Shown here one piece after another: positions 41,246-54,583 of a stretch of 64,000 nucleotides of DNA; position 1 is the stretch's first letter, and the number at the start of each line of letters is the position of its first letter. Origin of the DNA: Melampsora larici-populina 98AG31. Its lineage: Eukaryota > Basidiomycota > Pucciniomycetes > Pucciniales > Melampsoraceae. The notes under the pieces were generated by a model that saw only the letters and a list, made by a program, of their open reading frames with translations, was not told where the DNA came from and ran no database searches. Both the position numbers and the translations under genes were made by a program. The DNA is taken from contig NW_006768824.1 of assembly GCF_000204055.1 (NCBI RefSeq), positions 126,366 through 190,365 of the forward strand, read 5' to 3'.

Positions 41246-43861
41246 TCATGGCACTTCAACTAAACCAACACGCAAAGGCATTGATAGCCCCCGCTTTTCA
41301 CCTTTGACTTGCGGTCGCATGACCTGGGATTTACCAGATTTTGACCAATTGTAAGACAAAGCCTCAAAAAAGTATCCCAAAAAGAATGACTTACCACATT
41401 TATTCGACCTTCAAATTCTGGTCCACAGCCCAAACCGTTGCGTTCATCAAAATGAAAGTGACATATGATTACTGCAAGTATCACTTTCAATTCCATCAGT
41501 GAGAAGCGATATCCAATACATGCCCTTGGTCCCCCTAAGAAGGTCATCAAGCCTGACCAAAATCCAGGTAGAGCATTCACTTGACCTTTTTCAAGCCATC
41601 TGTCTGGCCGGAATACGTCTGCATCCGGTCCAAAATTTAGATCGATTGAAGGCGCTGATTGAGATTATAATCTCTTCTCCAGCAGCGATGCGAATTGGTT
41701 CTCCATCTCCACTCACTGGGATGTTATCATCCATTGAAGCTTGCCTGTTTGTTTGGCTGACAGGTGGAAGAAATCTTAGTGTCTCGCGCTATGAAAGGAA
41801 ACCGATTCAATGTGCTGATCATGAATATGTAGTACAGTAGTGTAATAGGAAAGAACATCTTACGCAGACCGCGTCCAGGAATGTTAACGAGGTAAGTGTT
41901 TCAAATGGGAGTTGTTCTCCACCATCACTGGTTACTACTCTTGCCTCTTGAAGTTCCCTTCTCAACCTTTTCTGGACGTCAGGATGCTTTGCCAGAGTCC
42001 ACAACAACCAGGTGAGTGCAGTAGCAGTGGCTTAATAAGAAAGGAAACTCGTGCGATGGATCAGCTGGCAAACCAGCATGCCAAGATATATGTTAGGACA
42101 ATGACTCACTCTCATGTCCGGCTAATAGGAAGGTGGTCATCTGATTTTGGGTAGAATTCCAAGCCAAATGGTGAGTAAGTCTACTCTGGTTGAAACTTAT
42201 GCTCCAATATATCCTGCATACCTGTCCAATTACTTCTTCATCTCTTAAACATTCCTTCCCTTCAGCCATTACATTCGCACGAAGAAGGACACTTATCAGG
42301 TCCTTGTCGCCAAGAACACCTCCGGCCTCAGCCTCTTTCCTCTTTTTAGAGAAAACCGCGCTGCTTTCACGTTCCAGGGTTTTCAATGATTCCTCAATGA
42401 GTTTCATTGAGATTGGTTTATACAGCCGCAAGGAAGACGGGATGCTCTGAAGTATATTGTCCCTAAGCATCTTTGGAGGGGTGCGACTCTTGGAGCTCAG
42501 TCTCCTGTCGTAGAGATAGCTTCTTGTTCAATGGGTGATGTTAAGACGTTTGTGATAGATGAATTTTTTACTGACATTAGATAGTGGAAGGCTTTTCCCA
42601 TTTCGCTACTGTTCATGTCCCCTTCCAAAGCTCCGAAGTGGTATCCAAAACCAGCTGAGCCGATCTATACAAAACACATAAGGGGATGAACAAAAAGTGC
42701 AAGTTTGAGCCATGCTGTAGGCAGCAATATAAGATATATACTCACGATGTCCAAAGTAGCACGGCTCAGCCAGGCGTGGACGTTGATGACAACATAGGGT
42801 TCTTGAGAGCTACGGATTATATCGGCCCATTTGTCTCTCAGCTAAGTTTTCCGTCCCGCGTTCCACGCAAAGTAGAAACAAATTCATTAGCTCCACTGAA
42901 TAAGGCGATGCAGTTTAATACTTGTATGTACTCACCAAATAGGTGTACTTGTATACGACGGGAGCTAGTTCTCTGATTTGCACAGGAGAAAACGTTGGTC
43001 CTAATAAACGCTTCTGTCGTTTGTGAGTTTCCCCTATTCAAAAGTTGGCCGCAATCACATCAAGAAACAAGATCTTTAGAAGGAGGCAGACGCAAAATCT
43101 TATACAAATCTTGAAGAAAGGCTGACAGACCTTCAGCAAAGATCAAGCCATGACCAAGCACACCACCAAGGCCACGACGTATTGTATCCGGTTTAGGGTA
43201 AGCGTACGCGCGCGAGATCAAGATGTGATTGAGAGCCTTGGGATCAATAGTGCTCAATTGAACGCGCTTTGTTTGGGTATTTTAATATAAGATAATGCAG
43301 GAGATATGAAATCCAACCAGTGAAGCATCATCAGAGATGGGGATTCGGTGGAACACAAAAATGCCGAGAAATCACTTACACCGAACATACCTCGAAAACG
43401 CAGAGTGGGCCCGAAATCTTTATGCCATTGGCGTACACCTCCTTCAAGACCGAGCTGCAGAAATATTAACGCACAGAGATATCAGAACGAGTGAGGCGCT
43501 GAGCATTGTTATACACTCACTACCACGCCCAGGTTTCCAAAAAGTATACTCTCGTTCTGTGGGCCCGGAAGCCGAGAAAGGGGTGAGATGAGAGGTCTGA
43601 CGAAGAGCAGGTAGACAAGACCCGCGATGCTCAACGCAGCGACTAAGCTGAGGAGAGAGAAGCAGATAAAACGTTGTCAGACAGTCAAGCTACCTGAATG
43701 GAGCTTAAGAAGTAGATGTATTAAATCACCCTACTCCATTGAATGGCACATAGGAATCAGGATAATGATTAGAGTGAAAGTCTGTAGAACTCATGTTATG
43801 ATGAAAGTGATTTGTGTTATGCACTCTTACCCAATCTTATCCACCACTCCGAGGGTGGCAT
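41246..43861 (-). pseudogene. Cytochrome P450, apparent one-base frameshift
   Basis: Multi-exon minus-strand gene from ATG 43861 to the stop at 41246-41248. An N-terminal hydrophobic anchor (SIAGLVYLLFV) is followed by the Pro-rich hinge RLPGP. The region GLIFAEG-ETHKRQKRLLGPTFSP is the helix-C block. MTTFLLAGHE is the I-helix oxygen-binding motif (AGxE). RETLRFLPP is the K-helix ExxR block, and FRPDRWLEKG is the PERF-like region. FLGGPRACIGYRF is the heme-binding loop with the Cys ligand. Between the ExxR exon and the FRPDRW region (about 41625-41655) the frame shifts by one base, without a plausible intron. The short last exon starts near 41322. Secondary metabolism or detoxification is likely, but the CYP family cannot be fixed. 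It could be functional if the shift is a sequencing error. Confidence 0.8.
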
Positions 43862-44670
43862 TTATATGAGTCACATGAGCACAAAACTTTAGATATCAAC
43901 GATGCATGTAAACCTCAAGGCTCAAATCGGCTCCTCTTCACGCTGATCCCCGTGACTAAAAACGCAGGAAGTCGCAAACCCCTAGAGGACCAGACTTCCC
44001 CCCGTCCCCTAACCCCGTCGCTACCCGTATATTTCTTTTATCCTAGTAAGTAAAACCAGTTCCTTGAATTAACCTTAACATATCTATCACTTTCGATAAA
44101 AAATCAAGATTAAATTGTGAATTTCCCCAAATCTGAACTCAGAACTAAAAGTTCACAACTTGAATCGAATTCAAAAACTTATGAAAGAAATTTAAAAGAA
44201 TTTACAAATTAAAAAAGATGAAAAAAATTGGATTTATGATTTGGTTTTAAATTTGATTCAAAAGCTTGCTACATTGAAATCTAGTAAAAAGAAACTCATT
44301 AAATGATGATAGTTGAAGATGAAAGTTCTTTCAAAGTAAAAGGGTTGGGTACTCTATAATCCTATCTGATCAACCATATTGCATTTACCAGGAATTGTTT
44401 TGATTGAAGTGTTGAGTTAATCATATGTGATATTCAATTATCAAAATAAAATAAAATTGTTTTACATGCTGTGATGAGTTAGTGATTGGCATCTACACTG
44501 CGGTCCAAATATGATATCATGTTTTGTGATGTCGGTTTGAGAACTATGCTAATGTCAAACATGATATAAGAGAGGAAGGATGAGCTTAAAGAAATTGAAC
44601 ATCGAGCGGTCCTATTTCATAACAACATCTAGTGCTCTCCTACTTTACATCTTTGCTATCTTTCATCCTC
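43862..44670. other. Intergenic, AT-rich
   Basis: P450 promoter side, then AT-rich sequence. Nothing recognised. Confidence 0.5.
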
Positions 44671-45491
44671 ATGCCTTCTGATACTTCTGCACGAGCGTCC
44701 ACCCCAGCTACCCATGACGCAAGTGATCGGTCCGGCGATGATAACCCTACTTCATCTACAACTATAGGAAGTAAACGTGGTCGAGTCAGTTACGTTTGGC
44801 ACCACTTTACAAAGTTTCCAGCGGCAAAAAGAGGAGATGGCGAGAATGTCGTCGACCTTGTGGCCACAGGTTGAAGGAAGACGCAACTGGAAGCACCAAG
44901 TCAATGACTAATCATTTGCGAAGTAAACATCAGATTGGACGATATACTGATGTGAATTATCCATCAAGTTGTTCTGGATACTTCAAGAAACCCAATACTA
45001 AACACGTGGTAGGTTTCTCAAGTCTACTGAGCACTCCACTGCACCAATAATACCTGGATGTGGGTTTCTGACCCAGTTTTTTATTGTATAACTTTATACT
45101 GTTATTGCGGACAGACATTCAGACTCTTAAAACTGCAATCACATATTTTATGACCGAATACGACCTTCTCCATGCCATGGTTAACAAGGATTCTTTTAGA
45201 CAACTACTTGTACTCGTAAATAAATCCTCAAACCAACAAGTTCATTTTTCAGCACAAAACATGACACTGAAGCATAACATAATTCTCAGCACATTTTATG
45301 CTCCTGTTAGGTCTGTTCCGATGAGAAGCGTTTTAATCAGCATGGGATCTGGTACAACCTTCACCATGCTTACAAAGCAATCTTACTGTTTTGTCCAGGC
45401 AGACTGCGTCGTAGGGTGGGAAGTTATAGCCGCTTTCATGAGAACGGCGCTGGTGACTTCCGCAACCCTGCTTTCCAATATATGCACCTGA
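44671..45491 (+). pseudogene. Fragment of a hAT transposase N-terminus (BED finger)
   Basis: Starts MPSDTSARASTPATHDASD, then VSYVWHHFTKFP and, after a frameshift near 44868, CGHRLKEDATGSTKSMTNHL and RSKH: a BED zinc finger (aromatic pair, C...H...H). A further piece downstream (about 45118-45250, LKTAITYFMTEYDLLHAMVNKDSFRQLL) resembles the hAT segment before the catalytic core. The catalytic and dimerisation domains are absent. Unrelated in detail to the hAT at 278. Confidence 0.72.
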
Positions 45492-46309
45492 GTCCCGGAA
45501 GGTAGGCACCACCTGGCTTGAAACCCCACTATCGAGCGTTTAAAACATTTATTTGTCAAATGGGGAAGACCTGAGCTGTTTGTAGTCTTTTAGTCAAGAA
45601 AAGTTTTGTCAGTCCCTGCCGAATCGAGTGAAAAGAGTTGGCCCGCCTGTTTGGGCATTGTTCTGGCTGCGGCACAGCCTGACGCCTGACAATCACGAAT
45701 GGTTTCACATTTCAGCTGGCGTTCACAGTTGAGGGACCGCGAGGTAGAAGACATTCTGTATCGCGTCCTTCTCTGACTTGACCCATTCTCACCTTTTTCG
45801 GTATTTCCTTTTGAACTCGTGAGTGATTATCATTGGTCATCATTCATGACAAATGTTCTGATTGGATTGTCCTTCTCAACAGATTCGCTGCACTCTGTAC
45901 ACTTGTCACGTTGAACGATTGAAAGTTCTACCCGAACCAATCGACAGACATTCTAACTCAGCATTTATTGGATCCCGACCTCGAAAAAGAAGCTGAGAAG
46001 GGTTCCTAGCCACAAGACCAAAGCCCCCAGATATTAAATATTGAAGAAACATCTGCACTATCCTTGTCTCATCGTGAACTTTGACAATTTGATACTCCGG
46101 AACGACGTTAAGATAGCAAAGGGCGACGCCTTCCTGAATCAAGGACAAGGCTTTGTCGATAGTTCCGATTCGATTCATATACGGCCAACGGCATCGATAG
46201 ACACTTAGTCCGCTTCATCACATCGTCTCGCAATTCCCTCAAGTGTGGATCCCGTTTTTCGCCTCGCATCCCAAACGTGCAAACTCGGTGTAGAAATCTT
46301 CTCATCACT
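45492..46309. other. Intergenic region
   Basis: No supported gene. A minus-strand frame at 45906-46178 shows no domain and no conserved feature. Probably the promoter side of the gene at 46310. Confidence 0.45.
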
Positions 46310-47139
46310 ATGGCTAATCACCTCCTCAACACTTCCGCGACTGTAACGTCACCTTCGAGAGTGAGATTCGAGCCGAATGCTATCGATCAAGATGAAGAGG
46401 AACAAGCGAGACTTAGACGCGGGACTGTGTCGCCAGAATTGAAAAACCAAATTGCTCTTCGAAGCATGTTGGGTAGAAAAGGTGAGTGGTGACTTGACAT
46501 ACATGCGCGTAAGACAGAATACACGCAAACTCATTACACACTTTTTTCGCTGCAGCGGTTGAACATGGCTATTCCACTGGACGATCTTTCAGTCGTTCAC
46601 AGTCAGAAGCCTCTATTTTCCGCCCATTGGTCCGTCCACCGACTACCTCGACCGAAGATCTCGGAAACCCATCCAATACACTATGGGAATCAGGCTACAC
46701 ACAACTTAGTCGCGTCAAATCCACCTCTTCGGTAATCGGTGGCTTGAATGATGACCCTCTGCGAGCTGGTTGGAGAAGAAACGAGCCTGGTCCATTATGG
46801 GAGCAGTCCCATGAACTCGAGCCTGATAGGACAGTGATGGCCTGCATTGATGAGGGTGATGGATTTGATCCTGATGAAATCGAACTCGATGGCTCGAACC
46901 CGGGATCGTTGATGGGCGGTGACGATCATGTTGAAGACGATGATACCTCCCCTGAGGATCTCGACAAACTTGGAACACTTCCTACCCCGGACACCAACCG
47001 CGACTTCATATTTAAGCCACGTGGATTTTCCAAGACTCAGTCGATGCCAGTTGGTGGTACCTTTGGAACTCGCCCCGAACAGCCAGGGTTCCATAGACCA
47101 TATGACGAGACGTTTATGAGAATGGATGTTCCATTCTAA
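46310..47139 (+). CDS. Hypothetical acidic, Ser/Pro-rich protein
   Basis: Two exons, 46310-46481 and 46556-47139, joined by a clean GTGAGT...TGCAG intron, giving 251 residues. There is an upstream in-frame ATG at 46277. The sequence is low in hydrophobic residues, with an acidic middle (DEGDGFDPDEIELDG, GGDDHVEDDDTSPEDLD) and several S/T-rich stretches (STGRSFSRSQSEAS), which suggests a disordered, phosphorylated protein. No domain recognised. Codon-like composition and the intact splice sites support a real gene. Confidence 0.65.
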
Positions 47140-48790
47140 GTTTGTGACATTATTCAACTCATTCCCTTTTCGTGTTAGTCTTAACATCCCTTTCTGGTTC
47201 TATGTTACAGTATTAGGTGGATTTGTTTAGATAGGGTTTGCGTGAATCTCCTTCTCTCATATTTCAATGGTCTCTCGTATTGTTCTGGCTGAAGCTACTA
47301 TATTTGAACCAATTTCTGTTTCACACGGCAAAGTGTTCTTTATGAAAATATGATCGGTTGTTTTTCTGTTCTTCGAATCCTCTTCAGACTCCTTCCTAAA
47401 CAGTGCCCATTACAAAAGTCCTTCGATGACGACTTACGAGGTGGAACAAAGCTCGGTCTTTGACCGTGGGAGACGCGATGCCGATAACCATGTGTAAATA
47501 GTGTGAAACGTTCTCGCCAAGTTATGATAGTGATGTGTGATTATTATTTTACATTACTCAGCTCCTTGTTCTGAATTTCAAATGCGCTTTTATCATACTT
47601 GAAATGCAATGCCTCCTTTTTCAACATTGCCCTCATGTGGCCTTCTGTGATCGTGCCTGAATTGTGGGTCCATGTCGGCTTGATTTACCGTTCTCATATC
47701 ATCCAATTGGTTCATCCTTTCTGGACAATTTCTTGGAAGTTACATATCAAATCACACTCTTTGGTTTGCATTGTCATACTTGATTTCATCCCGGAAGGCT
47801 ATCATAAGCTGACTCAGCAAAGTCACCATATATATCTATGCCGATTTGTTTACACTTTGATCAGCTGAAATCCTGGGTATATAGCAGAGGGCAAAGATCT
47901 GTCAGCCTTGTTGGCAACTTACTTCTTCAAATGTTATATGGCAGAACTTCACAAGTTTTTACATTAGATTCAAACAACATAGGCAAAGTCGCACTGTATC
48001 CAATGGATGATGTTGATCTGCATTGGCATCAATGACGAAAAAGATGACCCAGTGTCAATTGTGAAACTGACAAGTAAATACCCAAACACTTCAAACCTGA
48101 TTCCATAAGAGATCATATGTGGGGCTGAAATTCACTTGTGCGCAATGTGAACTGCATGTTAGAGAATGTGTTTATCTCAATCAAATCAAGTGCCCTCTTT
48201 CAGACAATCGTATCTCTTGCTTATCCCTTATCATCAACTCAAAAGAAAACGTAAAATGTAAAGCTAGTCAGGAAGGGACCAGGGTGAAAAGCCGTAACCT
48301 GTTCAAACATAGAGTTTGTACCCCAAAACGATTTCTGATCGGTTTGTTAATACAACATACACTTGTATATCGCATGACGCGGCCACCGAGGTGATGTGGT
48401 GTGGACATTGGTCCAATCCGAGACGGAGCTTGGATAGGATGAAGCTTCTGAATGTATTGCTCAGTATAAATAGAGGTCAAAAGGGCAACAACTCATGTTG
48501 TATACGTGCGGGACAATTCATGGTACATATTTGGTCAAAATTAACTTTTTCTTGCCAGACGCATGGAGCTGGTATATAGAAAGATATAGTCAAGCGCCTA
48601 TAAATTACGTCACCGGCATTGGAAGGGATAGTTATATGAACATGCTTAAATACAAATACCCACATAAAGACAAAGATGGCAAGTTATGAAGAAGTAATGG
48701 GAATTGAAAGCATGAATCAGAATCAGATACATTTACAAAGTCGATTGAGTTGGATGATGTTGACGATCAGAGAGAAAGATGGGACTGCAT
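47140..48790. other. Intergenic region
   Basis: No gene recognised on either strand. The short frames here are not supported by domains or splice structure. Confidence 0.5.
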
Positions 48791-48796
48791 CCGCTT

Positions 48797-48864
48797 CCGA
48801 TCGGCCTTTCTCCATTCAAGGTGAGGGTTCAAAGAGTTCCAGAATTTGATTGACCTCCGATCGG
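48797..48864. promoter_or_regulatory. Two CCGATCGG palindromes upstream of THI4
   Basis: CCGATCGG at 48797-48804 and 48857-48864, exactly 60 bp apart, 180-250 bp upstream of the start codon. CCG-N2-CGG is a typical Zn2Cys6 dimer site. Thiamine-gene activators in yeasts (Thi2; S. pombe Thi1/Thi5) are Zn2Cys6 proteins. The binding factor here is unknown. Confidence 0.5.
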
Positions 48865-49043
48865 GTCTCAGTTCGTTGGGGATTGATTTCTATCTTATAA
48901 CAGCACTTCGAACTCTTTAGCTTTAGTCCCTCATCCAACTCCCATCTTTTACTAGATTTTACTACTAGATAGCATCCATCTCTTCCAGTTCCAAGACTTC
49001 CCTTACATCTTCGTAAACTTCATCCTTATCCTTCTCAATCACA

Positions 49044-50583
<1,540 letters not shown>

Positions 50584-52302
50584 ATATTTGTAAATACTAT
50601 CGGTTATTAGCATGCTTCAGTATTCTTTTATATGATCTATATCTTGATCTTCATTGTGGTTGCCTTGTATCAGTGTTCTTTCTGGTTACCCGAAGATTTA
50701 CTTGTATACACACATTTACTTATGTTGATTTGATCTTGCTTCTTCTTTCTATTGAGGCAAGTCAGATTTCAAAGTTCCTTGAAGTATATTCAACATCAGC
50801 AAAACCAAAAACCAAAAATACAAGAGGTTATGTAAAGAATCAAGCTAGTTGTACCAAAATTACAATCCATCTTTCCTACCACAGCCCACCACTGATAGGT
50901 GAAGGAGATGATCATCAGCTGAGTGGTAGAATCTTCGGCAACCAAGGTTTGGTCAGTATGATATCAAGTGCACACCTTTTATCCTCGACCTTCCTCAACA
51001 TACACAATACAGTGTCATCAGTAACAGTTATTGTGAATTTTGTCAAACTTGAGGAATATTCTTTGAATTTTTCACATTTATGAACAACACCAAAGATCTA
51101 TTACACTTCTGTTTAAAGGACTAAAGAGTATCTCATAAAAGCCCTTTGATATCCCTTCTACTTGTTTTCATTGTTCTATTCACTCTTTTCGGTTTGCATT
51201 TGTGGTCCGAAATGTGTGGGGTTTAGGCTTTATTTTTGCGGCTTCTTTTCTTTGACTGCCAGAAAATCTATCAAATCACTAGAGTTACTTTTAGAAGCTT
51301 AAGCTGGATACCAAAGGAGTTTCTAAAACCTTTGGCTGTATATACCAGAACTATGAATCCCACCCATTGTTTGATAAAAAATTAAAAAAGATTGAAAAAA
51401 CAATTGAATCAGTATCAGTGGTCAAGTTTGAAATTTCCATCCTTGAGTTCCAAATACTCTGCCCCAAAAATGCAGTTTGTTGGCTAACTTGAAATACATG
51501 AAGTTCTTGATCACATGTACATACCTTTTTTTTTGGAAATCCACATATGAACTATGAAGGTTTTAAAAAGAATCACTTTAAATGAATTCAAGATTTCCCT
51601 TTCTCAAAAAAACCCGTTATGATTTATGAACATCAAATTCTTTATAAATCTTTTTTTCTTTTGATTTCTATCAAAAATAAAAAACCCAAAACCCAAACCC
51701 ATAACAAACCCGGAATCAAAACAAGAAGAAGAAGAAGAAAAAAAAAAGAAAAAAACCAAAACACTCTTTCATGATGCCCTCCTTGCTAAAAGAAAAAAAA
51801 AATGCTAAGAAAAAAAGAAAATCTACCAAGAGGAAAAAAACCCTTTCTTACAAACCCCCCCCTTGGATTTTATCTACACACCAATACTTAAAAGAAGAAA
51901 GTAAAAGAAAAAAGGATTACAAGTAATTAAATACTTACAGAAAAAAGAAATTAATAAACAAGATTATAGATAGAGAAAAAGAAGAAATCCAAGAGAGATG
52001 AGAGCAAAAGAGATTAAAGGAAACTGTATACAAATTCATCGAGATGATAAACAAGAATCATAATCACAATGCCATAAAATATCAACAACAACAACAAAAC
52101 TTCTATTCACTTTTAACTACTTGATTTTTTTGTGAGGAGGTATAGGATGAGATGATATGGTATCAAGAAAAAACATAAACAGAGTGATCACAAACTGGAT
52201 TGGATACAAGTATAAATGATAAAGAGATATATGAAAAGTCTATAATTACGTTTTTAAAGAGTCATCTAAATTCCTCAAAATAAAGATATATAGATCTTTT
52301 GA
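50584..52302. other. Convergent 3' flanks of THI4 and the METTL14-like gene
   Basis: AT-rich; A/G-rich low-complexity runs at about 51720-51770 and 51795-51900. No gene. Confidence 0.6.
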
Positions 52303-54583
52303 TTATGTTCCTTCAGTTGATGGATCTTGATGAAGTCCTGTACCCCATGATGTCATTGGATTTCCATTATTATGATAAGCACTCATTGGTACTGGTTGAT
52401 CATTCCTAGGTTGAAATGGTGGTACGTTTGGGTACATTTGTAAAGAAGGTGAAGGTGAAGGTGAAGTTTGTTGATAATTATTATATGGTATGGGTTGTGG
52501 AATTTGTTGATGAGGTTGATTAAAATTCATAGGATGATTTGGAAATTGTGGATATCCCATGTATTGAGGTGTAGGTACCATCCAATTCTGTTGTGGATAC
52601 ATTGGTTGATTAAACATCATCTGTGGCATCAGATTTCCTGCATGTCCTATTCCAACACCACCGTTCATCATCGCTTGATGAGTTTGGGCCATTTGAAAAG
52701 GTTGCATATGCTGATAACCAAAAGGATGTTGAGGATAGTACTGATGAAGTGGATTGTTATGAGGCTGCTGCTGTTTATGTCTATTATCTCGTCCTCTCGG
52801 GCTTCCAATCAGGTTAGGGTCTTTGTAATTTGCTGAACCAGGTACAGCGACAGGATTGCCACCATCTCTAAATCCTGAGACTCTCATTCCCGGTAGAAGG
52901 GCATTTCCAGGACCACGACCAAGACCACCGGACGGATGTGATATCGTATTACGACCGCTAATGGCACCCGACATCAAACCTGGATGGCCACCGATTGGAA
53001 TCGAAGCTGATCCAGGCATTCCGAGACCAAGACCACGGGGAAGAGCTGAGCCTGATGGTCCTGCGAGTGCAGAGCCAATCCGACCTGGTGGAGATCTTGG
53101 TCGAAGGGCTTCGATTTCTGGATATAGCATTATGGCGTCATTAGTCAAAAGTTCGCCAAAAATCCAAATAGATTCAGATAGGTTTATATGAAGTAGAAAA
53201 CTCACCAGGACTTGAAGGGAGTAAATTTTGGATCCGTCCAGTTGGATCGAGAAAATGCGAGATATAGTCTTGTTTAACGTAGGGAGTGGGCCGATCGGTT
53301 ATTGGGACTTCATCTGATAGCTGTGTCTCATCCGGAGCGCACTGAGTACCGATGGTGAACCAACCACGCCTCAAGGAGTGTTTAGATCCGAACAATTCTA
53401 ATCGCCGCTGACCAAGACAAAAGTTCTCGATCACATTGTAAAGTTCCACAGGCTTATGAAGAGGATCTAAAGATCAGAGGATGTCAGAGAGTTTGAAACT
53501 GGTCCACTTTCATCCAAGATCGAAACATACCGTCTGGATCAGCATCAGCCACTACAACATCTGTATCCACATTGCAGTTGACAAAATGGCCATCCGTTGA
53601 CCTCCTTACAGTACCACGAATGCCCATTAAACAATGCTCCTTTGTAGGCGTGAAAACTGTCTTAGTTTTTGAACTACCTTCAAGCTTGTCCGTCTGATCT
53701 CTTCGGTCGTGATTTGTTTTGACCCAAACTAAATCTTCACACTTCCGGTATCCCCATTTTGATAAGAGTGCTCTACCTTGTTCAAGACCTTTTCCTTGAC
53801 CGGTACCACACCAAAGAAAGATGAATCCAGGACTTGCAGCAATCTGAGGAACTGGTAATGCCTCAAGTTCGTCCCATGTCCACCAAGGACGTTCAGCTTC
53901 TGGTGGACCACCACAAGTTGAATTAGGTGATTTGAGACTGATTTCTGGATACGATTCTGAATATTCTTGAAGAGGTGGATCGAGTACGATTACATCAAAC
54001 CTTGAAGGATGAAGGTCTAAAAGATTAAAGTAATTTGGATGCGATGATCTTAATTCAGCTTGAAGATAAAAAGGTCGATGTGCATGATTTGTCACCACAG
54101 ATTGTTTAAGTTCTAGTAATCTTTTTAGTTTAGGATGTTCAGCAAATCGAGTAGCCAGACCTGGGTTTTGAATTTGATTTTGAGGTCTTGATCCGGTAAG
54201 AACATAATGAAGTGAATAATCATTTCGAATAGTTTCTTCTTCTGGTATCTGTTTTGTGATAAGAATGAATCAAAGTAAAGTCAGAAAGATGAAATAAAAT
54301 CACCAGAAAGATAAGATGATAAGATAGATCAAGTCAAATGATAAATAAATGAAAAGAAATATATAAGATCGAGCAGTACATAGTTAGGTCCGTAAGCAAG
54401 TCTTTTGAGTTTCTTACGTGTTGTGACTTGATCTTTCTTCCTGGGACTTTTCGAATGATCTTGATCGTGACTCGTAGTAGGTTGAAGAGATAGTAAGAGC
54501 CTTGGAGATGATGAAGATGGGTGATTTGGTAGAGAAGTCGTGTCCAAGTCGCTTATCATTTGCTCACCACTGCTGGCGGGCAT
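52303..54583 (-). CDS. METTL14/Kar4-like MT-A70 family protein
   Basis: Exons 54583-54380, 54248-53531, 53466-53206 and 53117-52303 join in frame to 665 residues. The MT-A70 domain spans about residues 90-380. It has DPPLQEY in place of the catalytic DPPW, GFIFLWCGTGQGKGLEQGR, WGYRKCEDLVWVKTN, KEHCLMGIRGTVRRSTDG, and KPVELYNVIENFCLGQRRLELFG. The DPPL/EPPL motif and this order mark the METTL14 branch: the RNA-binding, non-catalytic partner of METTL3/IME4 in the m6A writer. A Gly/Pro/Arg-rich linker (RGS- and GRG-like) leads into a long Q/N/P/Y-rich tail of about 150 residues, which is probably disordered and may drive RNA binding or condensation. The tail is longer than the RGG tail of animal METTL14. 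Confidence 0.93.

Noticed and set aside
45906..46178. Minus-strand 90-residue frame before the hypothetical gene
   Set aside because: No domain, and its position fits the promoter of the plus-strand gene.
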